A stretch of 64,000 nucleotides of DNA from Homarus americanus. Lineage: Eukaryota; Arthropoda; Malacostraca; Decapoda; Nephropidae. A program made the translations under genes and the position numbers. The stretch spans positions 8,533,009 to 8,597,008 of the forward strand of contig NW_024736071.1 in NCBI RefSeq assembly GCF_018991925.1. The letters are read 5' to 3'. Shown here piece after piece: positions 47,513-61,775 of this stretch (the first letter of the stretch is position 1; every line of letters starts with the position of its first letter). Under the pieces are notes generated by a model. It saw nothing but the letters and a program-made list of their open reading frames with translations. It searched no databases and was not told the DNA's origin.

Positions 47513-48389
47513 TTTTTCACTTGACATCCATGTTTTTTAAGGGGTTATTCATTTTTATATTCAGTTTGTGATACAGCTGAAGCGAGAACAAGAAGCAGCA
47601 GCAAGATTGTCCAGCAACAGAAAATTACATCAAGAAAATTACAATATGAGAAAGAATGAAACTATATGACATTCGAAATAGGAAAAGGCGAGAAATTGAT
47701 GAATGTTTATGAATAATTCTAATAACTTACAAGCAATTAGGAATAAAAACGAAAGAATGATAAAAGCGAGTCTACAAAAAGAAAAAAATGGACAAAATAA
47801 CATATATATCTACTATTCAAATAAAAAATAGAACCAATGAAATAGAACACCCAAAATAAAAAAAACGCGCAAAATGTATAAATATATCAATAACTTTATA
47901 ACTACATAAAACTAAGAACTACGAAGGAATAAAATATCAAACATTCAAGGTAATAGAAAGAGGCCTGAAATTTATACATATATCAAAATTCAATATAAAT
48001 TAAAGAAAAAACCAAACCCTCTAAAACCTAAAACGATAATTTCCACCCATATTTTTCAACCACTAAACTCCGTGGAAATAAATACAAGAAAAAAAAAGAA
48101 GCGCGAAAATTTACAAATATGTCAATAGAGCGGGGAATTTATTCTCCCCGCCAGAAATCAATTCCGAACATAATTTCTTCATGAAAGAAACATTTTGGCA
48201 TATTTTGACAGTTTCTCGTAATAAATGTGCAACATATATCGCCTTATCCCGAGAAAATAAAATCATTTATTATTATTAAAGAACTTTAAGTCGAAGTTAG
48301 TTTATTCCTGTTTATAATGTCTTCAAGAATTGCGACAAAGTTTCTCTCTCTACGATTATTTCTTTATCAATCTTTGGGGGTTATATTAG
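47513..48389. other. Single-copy AT-rich stretch
   Basis: No gene recognised. A small hairpin GCGGGGAATTTATTCTCCCCGC-like (stem GCGGGG/CCCCGC) lies at about 48130-48151, within a low-repeat, possibly conserved segment to about 48350. Confidence 0.4.
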
Positions 48390-49330
48390 GAAGAGGAAGA
48401 GGGAAGATGGGGAAGAGGAAGGTGAAGAGGTGAGTGTGTATGTTGGGGGGGTGGGGAGGAGGGGAGGAGGAGGTAGAGTGTGTTAGGGGAGAGGAGGAGG
48501 TGAGTGTTAGGGGGAGGAGGAGGTGAGAGTGTATGGTAGGGGGGAGGAGGAGGTGAGAGTGTGGTATGTTGGGGGGGGAGGAGGAGGTGGGAGAGGTAGG
48601 GGGAGGAGGAGGAGGTGGGGAGTGAGGGGAGGAGGAGGTGAGAGGTAGGGGGGAGGAGGAGAGTGTGTATGTTAGGGGGAGGAGGAGGTGAGAGTGTGTT
48701 AGGGGGGAGGAGGAGGTGAGAGGTATGTGTTGGGGGGGTAGGGGAGGTGAGAGGGGTTAGGGGGAGGAGGAGGTGAGAGGTGTTGGGAGGAGGAGGAGGT
48801 GGGGAGTGTGTGGGGGGAGGGAGGGAGGTGTGTGTGTTAGGGGGGGAGGAGGAGGTTAGAGGTGTTAGGGGGAGGAGAGAGGTGTTAGGGGAGAAGAGGT
48901 GAGAGGTGTACTTGTATGTTAGGGGAGGAGGAGGTGAGAGGTGTATGTTGGGGGGGGTGGGGAGGTGAGAGTGTTGGGGGGGAGGAGGGGAGGTGGGAGA
49001 GGTGGAGGAGGAGGAGGGAGAGGTGTGGGGGGAGGAGGAGGTGAGAGGTGGAGGGAGGAGGAGGTGAGTGTTAGGGGAGGAGGAGGTAGAGTGTATGGGG
49101 GGGTGGGAGGTGAGAGAGGGGGGAGGAGGAGGAGAGGGTTAGGGGGGAGGAGGAGGAGAGGTGGGGGGAGGAAGAGGTGAGAGTGTGTATGTAGGGGGGA
49201 GGAAGATGAAGAGGTGAGAGTGCGTTTGTTGGGGGGGGGGGAAGTGAGTGTGTTTAAGTTGGGGATATAGGAAGATGAAAAGGTGAGAGTGTGTATGTTG
49301 GGGAGAGAATGGAGGAAGAAATAGAAGCAA
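48390..49330. repeat. G-rich ~26-29 bp minisatellite
   Basis: Units of GGTGAGAGTGTATGTTAGG plus GGGAGGAGGA with indels. Dense G-runs on the plus strand; Leu/Pro/Thr minus frames are compositional. Confidence 0.95.
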
Positions 49331-51417
<2,087 letters not shown>

Positions 51418-51475
51418 TCTCTCTTTTTTTTCTCTCTCTCACTCCCTCTCGCTCTTTTTCTCTCTCCCGGCCATC
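51418..51475. repeat. CT-rich tract
   Basis: TCTCTC/TTTTTTTT pyrimidine stretch. Confidence 0.9.
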
Positions 51476-51781
51476 TCACTGCTTATAGTCCATCACACTC
51501 TCACTCATCACTGTCAAGAGAAAATTTAAACCAGAGAAGAACAATAAACACCAAGACACACCTGAGTAAATGTAATGGACAGGTGACACAGAGGGAATAC
51601 GAGCGTGAGAATGAGGCAAAAATCTGACAGTAGTGTGTTGCTGAATAGTGATACATAAAATACAGAAAAAAATCTACATAAACTGAAGATACAGTAGTTT
51701 CCATAGAAGGATACAGTGCATTGAATACTGTAATGGCAAAAATGATGCAGAAACCGTACAGTAGCATGATACTGAACAATG

Positions 51782-51784
<3 letters not shown>

Positions 51785-51861
<77 letters not shown>
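51785..51861. repeat. (GA)n microsatellite
   Basis: 77-bp GA run; Ser/Leu repeat frames on the minus strand come from it. Confidence 0.99.
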
Positions 51862-52611
<750 letters not shown>

Positions 52612-53639
52612 AATTCTTACATGTGTGTAGAAAGTAATGCTTAGTACACCACAACACATCTGGCAAGTACGTGAAAGTAACACTACGCTCGTTAAAGTTA
52701 CAGAGTAGAAGTATATTCTACAAGTACTTAATCTGGACTACAAGGCAAAATAGAGAGTACATGAAGAGTATAGATCAGCACAGGCTAAGTACATAAAGAA
52801 TACAGTATATATTGATCAGTAATATCATCTGGAGTACAGTCAAATGAGAGCTTGGGAGTACAGTACATCTAGGTAATCATATTACCTGGAGCACATAATC
52901 TGGAGTACAAACCAACAGAGCCCTGGAGTACGTGAAGGCAGCGCTAATGTTCTTTATTTGTTCGAGTCTAAACGCCAACTTTTTACCATCTTCTATTCTG
53001 CGTCATACAGCTGTCTCACCTTTTTGCACGAAATTTTTCAGGATTTTGAATATCCAATAAAAAACGCTTGTGTACCGCCTGTCACTTTTTGTTTTCTTTC
53101 ACAAGCACCGGATTACTTGTTGTCTGTCCAAACAGCAGTCACTTTAGCACTGCTAATGAAGCCAAGAATTTAGAAATATCATCAAGTTAGTTATTTATAT
53201 AATGTTGAGGGGGAGGGGGGAGGGGCGAGTTTACCATGCGCGGATAACAAGACACTAATTATTTATCAGTGTTTGAGTGTCATGAATTAAGCAGTACGCG
53301 CTCTGCAATGATCCAGAAAGGAAATGTGAGCTGCGTATTTATAATCTACAACTACAAGATCGACTAAAATTAAAAAAAACATCGAATAAAATGGGTTTTT
53401 CGGTGTGTCCGTGTGCATGTTCGTCTGCGTGTCTATATCAACATAATCAAGAAACATTGTTCAGCGCCTCAAGATATTGACAAGAAAAAAAAAGAAAAAA
53501 GAAAAAAAGGAAAAAAGGTTACTCGAATACGACTCCCATAATCTGAAAAGACATTGATGTATATTTTTTTCCCAGCATGATTTTTTCCAAGCGTTCAATC
53601 AGTGCGTTTATGACAAATTAATCGGAGTCAAATACCGGG
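52612..53639. other. Single-copy stretch
   Basis: No gene recognised. GAGTACA/GGAGTACAGT words recur loosely at 52700-52930. An A/G run lies at 53482-53517. Confidence 0.4.
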
Positions 53640-54110
53640 GCAAGGATGAACAAAGGCTTAGAAGTGCACACCACCAGAAGGAGTCGACTTGGCCCGATTA
53701 TTTGTTTTCTTTCTAATCCCACAGTTATTATGCTCCAAAACAAGGCATATTATACCGAGCCAGGCGAGGAGTATTACCACCCTCCTCTCTGTTTACCTTC
53801 CACAACAACACCATTTGTTTCGGTCTAAAAATTTTTACCGCCTTCCACAATGGCCGCCGTTGCAAAGCCGCCTTCAAAGTCAAATGAGCATCTGAACTAA
53901 ACCTTTCACAATGTACATATAACAGGCAGTCTGTAAAAATTCCGTTCAAACAAGTCTTTCAAATATCCCCCGGCGATCGTCGCTTATAATTTCCAAAGAA
54001 TAATTTCTATTAGCGGACGAATTTCGGCCCTGGTGGAGTGCCATTGTGGAAGCCGCTCACCCCGGGACCACAATGGCCCGCCCTCCTCAATGTTTAATTT
54101 TCCTTTATAT
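53640..54110. promoter_or_regulatory. Single-copy island with three CCATTGTG sites
   Basis: Balanced-composition DNA without repeats. CTTCCACAATGGC at 53842-53854 and its exact complement GCCATTGTGGAAG at 54040-54052 form a 13-bp inverted pair about 185 bp apart; CCACAATGGCC occurs again at about 54068. CCATTGTG matches the SOX-family HMG consensus (ATTGT core). Also ATTTGTTTTC (forkhead-like) and TTTAATTTTCC. Enhancer-like by inference; a short minus-strand frame (73 codons, 53728-53949) is an alternative reading. Confidence 0.3.
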
Positions 54111-54179
54111 ACACGACTCGCTGTTCATGCCTGTTTGTATTATTACTTTTTTTTACGTGTTCACTCCCTATTTCGCTCA

Positions 54180-54180
54180 T

Positions 54181-54214
<34 letters not shown>

Positions 54215-54250
54215 GCTCTTTTTGTCTGCAGTGTATCTCTCTCTCTCTCT
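54180..54250. repeat. (CT)n microsatellites
   Basis: CT run at 54180-54213, a short spacer, and a second run at about 54235-54250. Confidence 0.96.
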
Positions 54251-54375
54251 TGCATTTGAAAGCCAAATAATTTCATGCATTATGAGAATTAACTTTGACG
54301 ACATAAGCTGCCTCACAACATGGTTGACATGACCTGCCTGGAGACGCTGTGCTTGTGATCCGAGTCTTATCTATG

Positions 54376-54690
54376 TACCTTACCTGCTGACTGATTGCTG
54401 TCCCGTGAGTATACCTGTGTGCCCCCACCTACTTGATGACTCATGTACCGTGAGTGTACCTGTGTACCTCGCCTGCTGACTGACTGCTGTACCGTGAGTA
54501 TACCTGTGTACCCCCACCTACTTGATGACTCACGTACCGTGAGTGTAGCTTGTGTACCTCACCTGCTGACTGACTGCTGTTCCGTGAGTATACCTGTGTA
54601 CCCCCACTTACTTAATGACTCATGCACCGTGAGTGTACCTGTGTACTTCACCTGCTGACTGACTGCTGTACCATGAGTATGCCTAGTGGG
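54376..54690. repeat. 89-bp tandem repeat of two half-units
   Basis: CTGCTGACTG begins at 54384, 54473, 54563 and 54652 (89-90 bp apart). Each unit has two related halves carrying CCGTGAGTATACCTGTG and CCGTGAGTGTACCTGTG. About 3.5 copies. Confidence 0.93.
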
Positions 54691-54949
54691 AGGGGTGGGC
54701 TCTCGAAAGGATCTGCTTTACTGTGCAGTTTACATACTACTGTAGCATAGTATAGAAACTCTTACAAATACTCCACAACACTATCTGTTAACACAATTGT
54801 ACCACGGTGTATTTAGTTAACACAACAGATGTGAAGAGAACTGTTGGATCATCTGCAAGGTACTGTACTCCTTGTGTACCGTAGTGTACTAGTGACAAAT
54901 ATATATTAAAATTATAAAAGAATGAATGTAGGGTGTAGGATTCTTCCAT

Positions 54950-57490
54950 GTAGTAGGTGTTGACAGGTAGTACAGGTAAGCAGGTGTTGACAGGTAGTAC
55001 AAGTAAGCAGGTGTTGACAGGTAGTACAGGTAAGTAGGTGTTGACAGGTAGTACAGGTTAGTAGGTGTTGACAGGTAGTACAGGTAAGTACGTGTTGACA
55101 GGTAGTACAGGTAAGCAGGTGTTGACAGGTAGTACAGGTAAGCAGGTGTTGACAGGTAGTACAAGTAAGCAGGTGTTGACAGGTAGTACAGGTAAAATAG
55201 GTGTTGACAGGTAGTACAGGTTAGTAGGTGTTGACAGGTAGTACAGGTAAGTACGTGTTGACAGGTAGTACAGGTAAGCAGGTGTTGACAGGTAGTACAG
55301 GTAAGTAGGTGTTGACAGGTAGTACAGGTAAGTAGGTGTTGACAGGTAGTACAGGTAAGCAGGTGTTGGCAGGTAGTACAGGTAAGCAGGTGTTGGCAGG
55401 TAGTACAGGTAAGCAGGTGTGATAGATAGTACAGGTAAGCAGGTGTTGACAGGTAGTATAGGTAAGTAGCTGTTGACAGGTATTACAGGTAAGCAAATGT
55501 TAACAGGTATTACAGGTAAGCCCTTGTTGACAGGTAGTGCAGGTAAGCAGGGGTTGGCAGGTCGTAAAAGTAAGCAGGTGTTGACAGGTATTACAGGTAA
55601 GCAGGTGTTGACATAGAACAGGTAAGCAAGTGTTGACAGGTAGTATAGGTAAGTAGCTGTTGACAGGTATCACAGGTAAGCAAATGTTGACAGGTATTAC
55701 AGGTTAAGCCCTTGTTGACAGGTAGTACAGGTAAGCAGGTGTTGGCAGGTAATTCAGGTAAGCACTTGTTGACAGGTAGTGCAGGTAAGCAGGGGTTGGC
55801 AGGTAGTAAAAGTAAGCAGGTGTTGACAGGTATTACAGATAAGCAGGGTGTTGACACAGTACAGGTAAGTAGGTGTTGACAGGTATTACAGGTAATCAGG
55901 TGTTGACATAGAACAGGTAAGCAGGTGTTGACAGGTATTACAGGTAAGCCCTTGTTGACAGGTAGTACAGGTAAGCAGGTGTTGACAGATATTACAGGTA
56001 AGCAGGTGTTGACAGGTCATACAGGTAAGCAGGTGTTGACAGGTAATACAGGTAAGCAGGTGTTGGCAGGTAGTTTAGATAAGCACTTGTTGACAGGTAG
56101 TGCAGGTAAGCAGGGGTTGGCAGGTAGTAAAAGTAAGCAGGTGTTGACAGGTATTACAGGTAAGCAGGTGTTGACACAGTACAGGTAAATAGGTGTTGAC
56201 AGGTAAGCAGGTGTTGACAACAGTACAGGTAAGCAGGTGTTGACAGGTATTACAGGTAAGCCCTTGTTGGTAGTAGTTCAGGTAAGCACTTGTTGACAGA
56301 AAGTAAGGGTACAGGGTTTGGCAGGTAGTAAAAGTAAGCAGGTGTTGACAGGTATTACAGGTAAGCAGGTGTTGACACAGTACAGGTACGTAGGTATTGA
56401 CAGTTATTACAGGTAAGCAAGTGTTGACATAGAACAGGTAAGCAGGTGTTGACAGGTATTACAGGTAAGCCCTTGTTGATAGTAGGGTAGTTGACAGGTA
56501 AGCAGGTGTTGACAGGTAATTACAGGTACAGGTGTTGACAGGTAATACAGGTAAGCAGGTGTGCTGACAGGTATTACAAAAGGACATGACAGGTAATACA
56601 GATAAGCAGGTGTTGACAGATATACAGGGTGTCGACAGGTAGTATCGGTAAGTAGCTGTTAACAGATATTACAGGAAAGCAGGCGTTGGCAGGTAGTACA
56701 GATAAGCACTTGTTGACAGGTAGTACAGGTAAGCCCTTGTTGACAGGTAGTACAGGTAAGCAGGCGTTGGCAGGTAGTTCAGGTAAGCAAATGTTAACAG
56801 GTATTACAGGTAAGCCCTTGTTGACAGGTAGTGCAGGTAAGCAGGGGTTGGCAGGTAGTAAAAGTAAGCAGGTGTTGACAGGTATTACAGGTAAGCAGGT
56901 GTTGACACAGTACAGGTAAATAGGTGTTGATAGGTATTACAGGTAAGCAGGTGTTGACATAGAACAGGTAAGCAGGTGTTGACAGGTAGAAAAGGTAAGC
57001 AGGTGTTGACAGGTATTACAGGTAAGCAGGTATTAACAGGTAGTAGAGGTTAAGCAAGTGTTGACAGATAGTACGGGTAAGCAGGTGCAGATGAGTAGTA
57101 TAGGTAATTAGCTGTTAACAGGTATTACAGGTAAGCAGGTGTTGACAGGTAGTATAGGTAAGTAGGTGTTGATAGGTATTACAGGTAAGCAGGCGTTGAC
57201 AGGTAGTAGAGGTAAGCAGGTGTTGACAGGTAGTACGTGATAACAGATTTGACAGGTAGTACAGGTAAGCAGGTGTCGATAGGTAGTACGTGATAGCAGG
57301 TTTGACAGGTAGTACAGGTAAGCAGGTGTCGATAGGTAGTACGTGATAGCAGGTTTGACAGGTAGTAGAGGTAAGCAGGTGTCGATAGGTAGTACGTGAT
57401 AGCAGGTTTGACAGGTAGTACAGGTAAGCAGGTGTCGATAGGTAGTACGTGATAGCAGGTTTGACAGGTAGTACAGGTAAGCAGGTGTTG
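54950..57490. repeat. 27-bp minisatellite, about 95 copies
   Basis: The largest array here. The unit is GGTGTTGACAGGTAGTAC plus AGGTAAGCA, with exact 27-bp spacing in the first part (54981 to 55008). The middle has variants (CCCTTGTTGACAGG, GGGGTTGGCAGG, AAAAGTAAGCAGG) that recur as blocks at uneven distances. The end (57230-57480) has a doubled unit containing GTGTCGATAGGTAGTACGTG and ATAGCAGGTTTGACAGG, about five times. Frames of 60-145 codons are nine-codon repeats and not genes. Confidence 0.98.
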
Positions 57491-57687
57491 ACAATTAATA
57501 GAAGTGAACAGTTAATGACAACATCATTTTCGTATTTACAGAGTAATAACACATGGTAAAGAATTATATTTCTGTTAGAATATAGTCGTGTTTCATAGTC
57601 TAATTACAAGCAGTTTCCAGAATAAATAGCCTGTGGTAATACATATACTTACAGTGTGATACAACAAAGTTAATAAGTAATACTATA

Positions 57688-57690
<3 letters not shown>
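57491..57690. other. Single-copy AT-rich stretch
   Basis: No gene recognised. Confidence 0.4.
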
Positions 57691-57749
<59 letters not shown>

Positions 57750-57777
57750 TGTGTGTGTGTGTGTGTGTGGGGGGGGG
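57691..57777. repeat. (GT)n microsatellite ending in a G run
   Basis: GT run with one GGT interruption, then about nine G at 57769-57777. Confidence 0.98.
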
Positions 57778-58035
57778 ACGCCGCGCCGCTCGCTCTGATA
57801 AATAGCAGCTGCTAATGATATCTGTTAGGTAAATGGGAAGCAATTATATATAACATTTGATTTCTACTCTCTGGGCAACAATTCCGTAAAAAAAATAAAC
57901 ACTAAACACGACAGGATTCAAGAGTACACGACAAACACCCATACGAATTCAATCTACGCAAAACATCAATGTGTTTGGTATATGAATCATAATTAGGGTG
58001 ATCAGCAGGACACACTGTAAGTAATGCATGCTGTA
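57778..58035. other. Single-copy stretch
   Basis: No gene recognised; starts CpG-rich (CGCCGCGCCGCTCGC), then TAAT-rich. Confidence 0.4.
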
Positions 58036-58126
58036 TTACTAAAGAAAAGTACACCTATAACAGTATCAGGGTTCGATTCCCGAATGGAGATGAGGACTGA
58101 GTGCCCTCTTTGTACACTAACTCTGA
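58036..58126 (+). mobile_element. Possible tRNA-like SINE head
   Basis: GGGTTCGATTCCCG at about 58070-58083 matches a pol III B box with flanking T-stem bases. No convincing A box is seen 35-50 bp upstream. It is followed directly by a 14-bp tandem array, which could be the expanded tail of a SINE. No second copy in the window. Confidence 0.35.
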
Positions 58127-58280
58127 CACTCTAGCCCTTGTACTCTAGCCCTTGTACTCTAGCCCTTGTACACTAGCTCTTGTACTCTCTAGCCCTTGTA
58201 CTCTAGCTCTTATACTCTCTAGCCCTTGTATTCTAGCTCTGTTCTCTCTAGCCCTTGTACTCTAGCTCTTGTACTCTGCA
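58127..58280. repeat. 14-bp minisatellite
   Basis: Units CTCTAGCCCTTGTA and variants (CTCTAGCTCTTGTA), about ten copies with small indels. Confidence 0.93.
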
Positions 58281-58670
58281 TTAAATAAGTGCATTATGAG
58301 GTGCGCATGTCGATGATGGAATAACTCTTGGGTGGACCAACATCCTGCCGAGGTGGTGAAGTAACCCACTAAGACTCTGATCAACGTCTGTCTGGTCACC
58401 GTGAATCATAGCAGGAAGAGCTGTCGTGTTACGTAACCGAGGCCGTCAAGACGCTGTTGTGCCTCAGTGATTGCCATACACTGCCATACCGACATTCACT
58501 CAACGAACTCGGTGACTCATTTATTACTACGAAGATTTAAAGAGCCATAAAGCATGATAACAAGACAGCCTCATACGCAGGCGTCAAGCGTCGTTTGTTC
58601 AGTCGGTAGTGTTCGACTCTATTGACACAAATGGCACGTCTAACGTACTGGATAATGCACTTAATAATAA
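58281..58670. other. Single-copy stretch
   Basis: No gene or element recognised. Confidence 0.4.
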
Positions 58671-58815
58671 TAGTATTAATAGCAGTAACAATAACAGAAA
58701 CATCAGTCGTAATAGTAGTAGTAGTAGTAGTACCAATAGCTAGAGAGGTAGTGGTAGTAATAGTAGTAAGAATACGAGCAGTAGTAGAGGAATAGTTGAA
58801 GTGTTAATAGTAATA
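58671..58815. repeat. AGT/AAT trinucleotide-rich patch
   Basis: AATAGTAGTAGTAGTAG repeats with AGCAGT and GGTAGT variants. Confidence 0.85.
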
Positions 58816-59044
58816 GAATCGTCGTCGTTTTGTTAATTCAATGAGTATAACATTATTGTCATGTGTTTAAGCTCGCAGCGTTCATACACATACTGTATAT
58901 TTCTAGGTAACCCTTAATGCTTTGTTGTAATCTAACTAAAGTGACGGTCTTCCTTTTTCGGAAAATAAACCCAAGCTCGTTTCTTAATTATTCCCGGTTA
59001 TTAAGGTTAATTAAAAAAAAGTGTGACGTGTGAAGGCCGGTGAG

Positions 59045-59050
<6 letters not shown>

Positions 59051-59102
<52 letters not shown>
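59051..59102. repeat. (GA)n microsatellite
   Basis: Uninterrupted GA run. Confidence 0.98.
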
Positions 59103-59104
<2 letters not shown>

Positions 59105-59155
59105 GTCGGAATCATCACTCGGAGATGAATTTGTTTGAAAAGATAATTTCGAGAG

Positions 59156-59156
<1 letters not shown>

Positions 59157-59195
<39 letters not shown>
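59157..59195. repeat. (ATT)n microsatellite
   Basis: Short ATT run; no LINE tail motif at either border. Confidence 0.97.
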
Positions 59196-59627
59196 TGATG
59201 GTTGTGGCTGTAGTAATAACGAGTCCTCTATTTAACTTTAACATAACTTTTTCATTAAAGAATATCCCAAAATTAATATCAAATTATTGTTAAAAACATT
59301 AAAAACATTGCATTATAAACCCAAGGAATATAAAAGTTTAATCTCTGACTACCTGAGCCTAAGAGATTCACACGGGGTGACAAACTGCATGTAAGACTAC
59401 AGCAGATTTTCTCATATTACAAGAAAAGATAATAGTATGTTGTGAACGTTCAGTTTATGGTGGTGAACAAAAATAAACACGCACTAGTATGTAATGAACA
59501 GTTTTAAGAGTGAAATGTCTAAATGAGTCAAGGATACAGGGTGTCTCGATTGGTCGCACTGATACTGTTTGTTTTATGAATGTGTTGTTGATAATACTGT
59601 AGAGTAAGTGATTTGACGGTACTATAT

Positions 59628-59630
<3 letters not shown>
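59196..59630. other. Single-copy AT-rich stretch
   Basis: No gene recognised. Confidence 0.4.

Positions 59631-59710
<80 letters not shown>
59631..59710. repeat. (GT)n microsatellite
   Basis: 80-bp uninterrupted GT run. Confidence 0.99.
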
Positions 59711-59713
<3 letters not shown>

Positions 59714-59916
59714 GGGAGGAAATATGATTGCTGGTAACACTGAATACGATATTTATTTGATCTGATTACATCTATTGTTTTCTTTGTCTTACTATTTGTT
59801 TCTAATAAATTATTATTATGTCTATATAGATATATAGTGTACGGTAACGCTGTTTGGATTTAATTGGTGCCTAACAATTGGTCACACAAACTCTGAGTGA
59901 GTCATATATAAATATA

Positions 59917-60273
59917 AATAATGGTTGCTCCTCGTGTAACGAGGATGGCCGGCCCAAGGGCCACCTAGGGGTGAATTTGTTTAAGGTGCAGAAGCTGTCG
60001 CCAACACAACAACCACACCCTGAGTTAACGAGCTGCATGACCCAGTGTCAAGGAATAGCCCGAGAAGACCGGACAACTCGCCAACTGCACTGGTTAATCA
60101 TTACCCCGGAACACGATCCGGAAGTCGATTAACATCCAGGTTCCTAATTACTGCTGGATAGACAGAGGTAAATGGCGTAAAGAAATTTGCCCATAGTTTC
60201 ACCCTGCTGGGGGTCGAACCCGGGTCCGCTCACTTGCGAGGCGAGCATGCTGACCATTACACCACAGGTCGCC
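59917..60273 (-). mobile_element. tRNA-derived SINE, copy B (complete head)
   Basis: Full-length-looking relative of 14836-15172. On the minus strand the head starts at 60273 with GGCGACCTGTGGTGTAATGG: the A box TGGTGTAATGGTCA is at plus 60251-60264 and the B box GGTTCGACCCC at plus 60210-60220. The anticodon stem CTCGC/GTGAG encloses a loop whose anticodon reads CGC, so the ancestor may be tRNA-Ala-like, although SINE heads drift. The ~290-bp body carries CATTACCCCGGAACACGA and GACCCAGTGTCAAG, shared with copy A. The tail is A/T-rich. Non-autonomous: transcribed by RNA polymerase III and copied by a LINE in trans. Confidence 0.9.
60209..60273 (-). other. tRNA-like head of the SINE
   Basis: 65-nt tRNA-related segment with A box, anticodon arm (CGC) and T arm around GGGTTCGACCC. 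There is no matching acceptor stem, so it is not a functional tRNA gene. Confidence 0.8.
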
Positions 60274-60282
60274 ATGAGTGCA

Positions 60283-60345
60283 TCACATACATACATACAT
60301 ACATACATACATACATACATACACACACACACAAACACACACACA
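60283..60345. repeat. (CATA)n(CA)n microsatellite
   Basis: CATA repeats, then CA repeats, starting about 10 bp beyond the SINE head. Confidence 0.97.
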
Positions 60346-61050
60346 GGATTAACCACGGCCAGGCTGTCAAGCGAGGGATTTTGCCCTCCCTGGATTACCA
60401 GCCTAGGGGGGAGCGGGGTGGGGACATTACAGACGAGAGGATTAACGATGATTTACTGATATCAAATTAGGACAGGAAAATCTAGACATCATTAGGCTGG
60501 CAATAGATTATACAGCATAAAATATCAACCAGGATCCATAAACATGTATTTCAGTTGTTGTGTGCCAATGAGCCTATCTGAGTCTTTAAAGTTATGACAC
60601 TTGAAATTTGTCCGTGACTGTAGATGTTAGTAAGAATGTGACCGACTGATTTATCACACCACTATTAGACGGATTCTCACCTGGTTCAAGATGTGATTAC
60701 CTTATGTATGCTACTGATTCACTTACATTACGACACACAGATGGATTCTTAAAGATTCGTGTATTCTAAAAGGTTATGTCTTCTTACTGATTAGAAATGT
60801 GAAGATGTTATCCAATTTATTTTACGACACAGACAGATTCGTAAAAGTTTGTAAGTTAATATTTACCTCCTACCTGGTGATGTTACAACGTATCTAACTG
60901 ACTCATTTAAGTTACGACACAAAGAGGGAAACCTAAATTTGCCTGAAAATTACATGACAGATTAAATGACAAATTACCGTAATTAGACACGTTAACTTTT
61001 CCAGTTAAATAAAAGGGGAAAATATAACTAAGAGTCTTTGAGAATCCGAG
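60346..61050. other. Single-copy stretch with a loose repeat
   Basis: TTACGACACA-like words at about 60727, 60831 and 60914 are followed by AGATGGATTC/CAGATTCG variants, suggesting an old ~90-100 bp tandem repeat. No gene. Confidence 0.45.
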
Positions 61051-61775
61051 CCGCGTGTTACGACAGAGCCGTGGTTAACATAGTTTGTATTGCAACAGAG
61101 CCGCGGTTAACGTGGTGTGTGTTACGACAGAGCCGTGGTTAACGTGGTGTGTTGCGACAGAGCCGTGGTTAACATAGTTTGTGTTGCAACAGAGCCGCGG
61201 TTAACGTGGTGTGTTACGACAGAGCCGTGGTTTACTGGTTTACGTAGTATGTGTTACAACAAAGCCGTGGTTAACGTGGCGTGTGCTGCGACAGAGCCGT
61301 AGTTAACGTGGTCACGTGTTGCGACAGAGCCGTGGTTTACGTAGTATATGATACAACAAAGCCGTGGTTAACGTGGCGTGTGCTGCGACAGAGCAGTAGT
61401 TAACGTGGTCACGTGTTGCGACAGAGCCGTGGTTAACGTGGAGTGTGTGCGACAGAGCCGTAGTTAACGTGGTCACGTGTGTTGCGACAGAGCCGTGGTT
61501 AACGTGGTGTGTGTGTTGCGACAGAGCCGTAGTTAACGTGGTCACGTGTGTTGCGACAGAGCCGTGGTTAACGTGGTGTGTGTGTTGCGACAGAGCCGTA
61601 GTTAACGTGGTCACGTGTGTTGCGACAGAGCCGTGGTTAACGTGGTGTGTGTGTTGCGACAGAGCCGTAGTTAACGTGGTCACGTGTGTTGCGACAGAGC
61701 CGTGGTTAACGTGGTGTGTGTGTTGCGACAGAGCCGTAGTTAACGTGGTCACGTGTGTTGCGACAGAGCCGTAGT
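61051..61775. repeat. ~30-35 bp minisatellite with 69-bp higher-order unit
   Basis: Units of GCGACAGAGCCGTGGTTAAC with GTGGTGTGTGTGTT or GTGGTCACGTGTGTT. From about 61440 the two unit types alternate strictly, giving a 69-bp period about five times with almost no differences. 69 bp is 23 codons, hence 109- and 160-codon frames on opposite strands, which I reject as genes. Confidence 0.97.

Noticed and set aside
60209..60273. Functional tRNA-Ala gene
   Set aside because: Promoter boxes and anticodon arm are present, but there is no matching acceptor stem and it is fused to a repeated SINE body.
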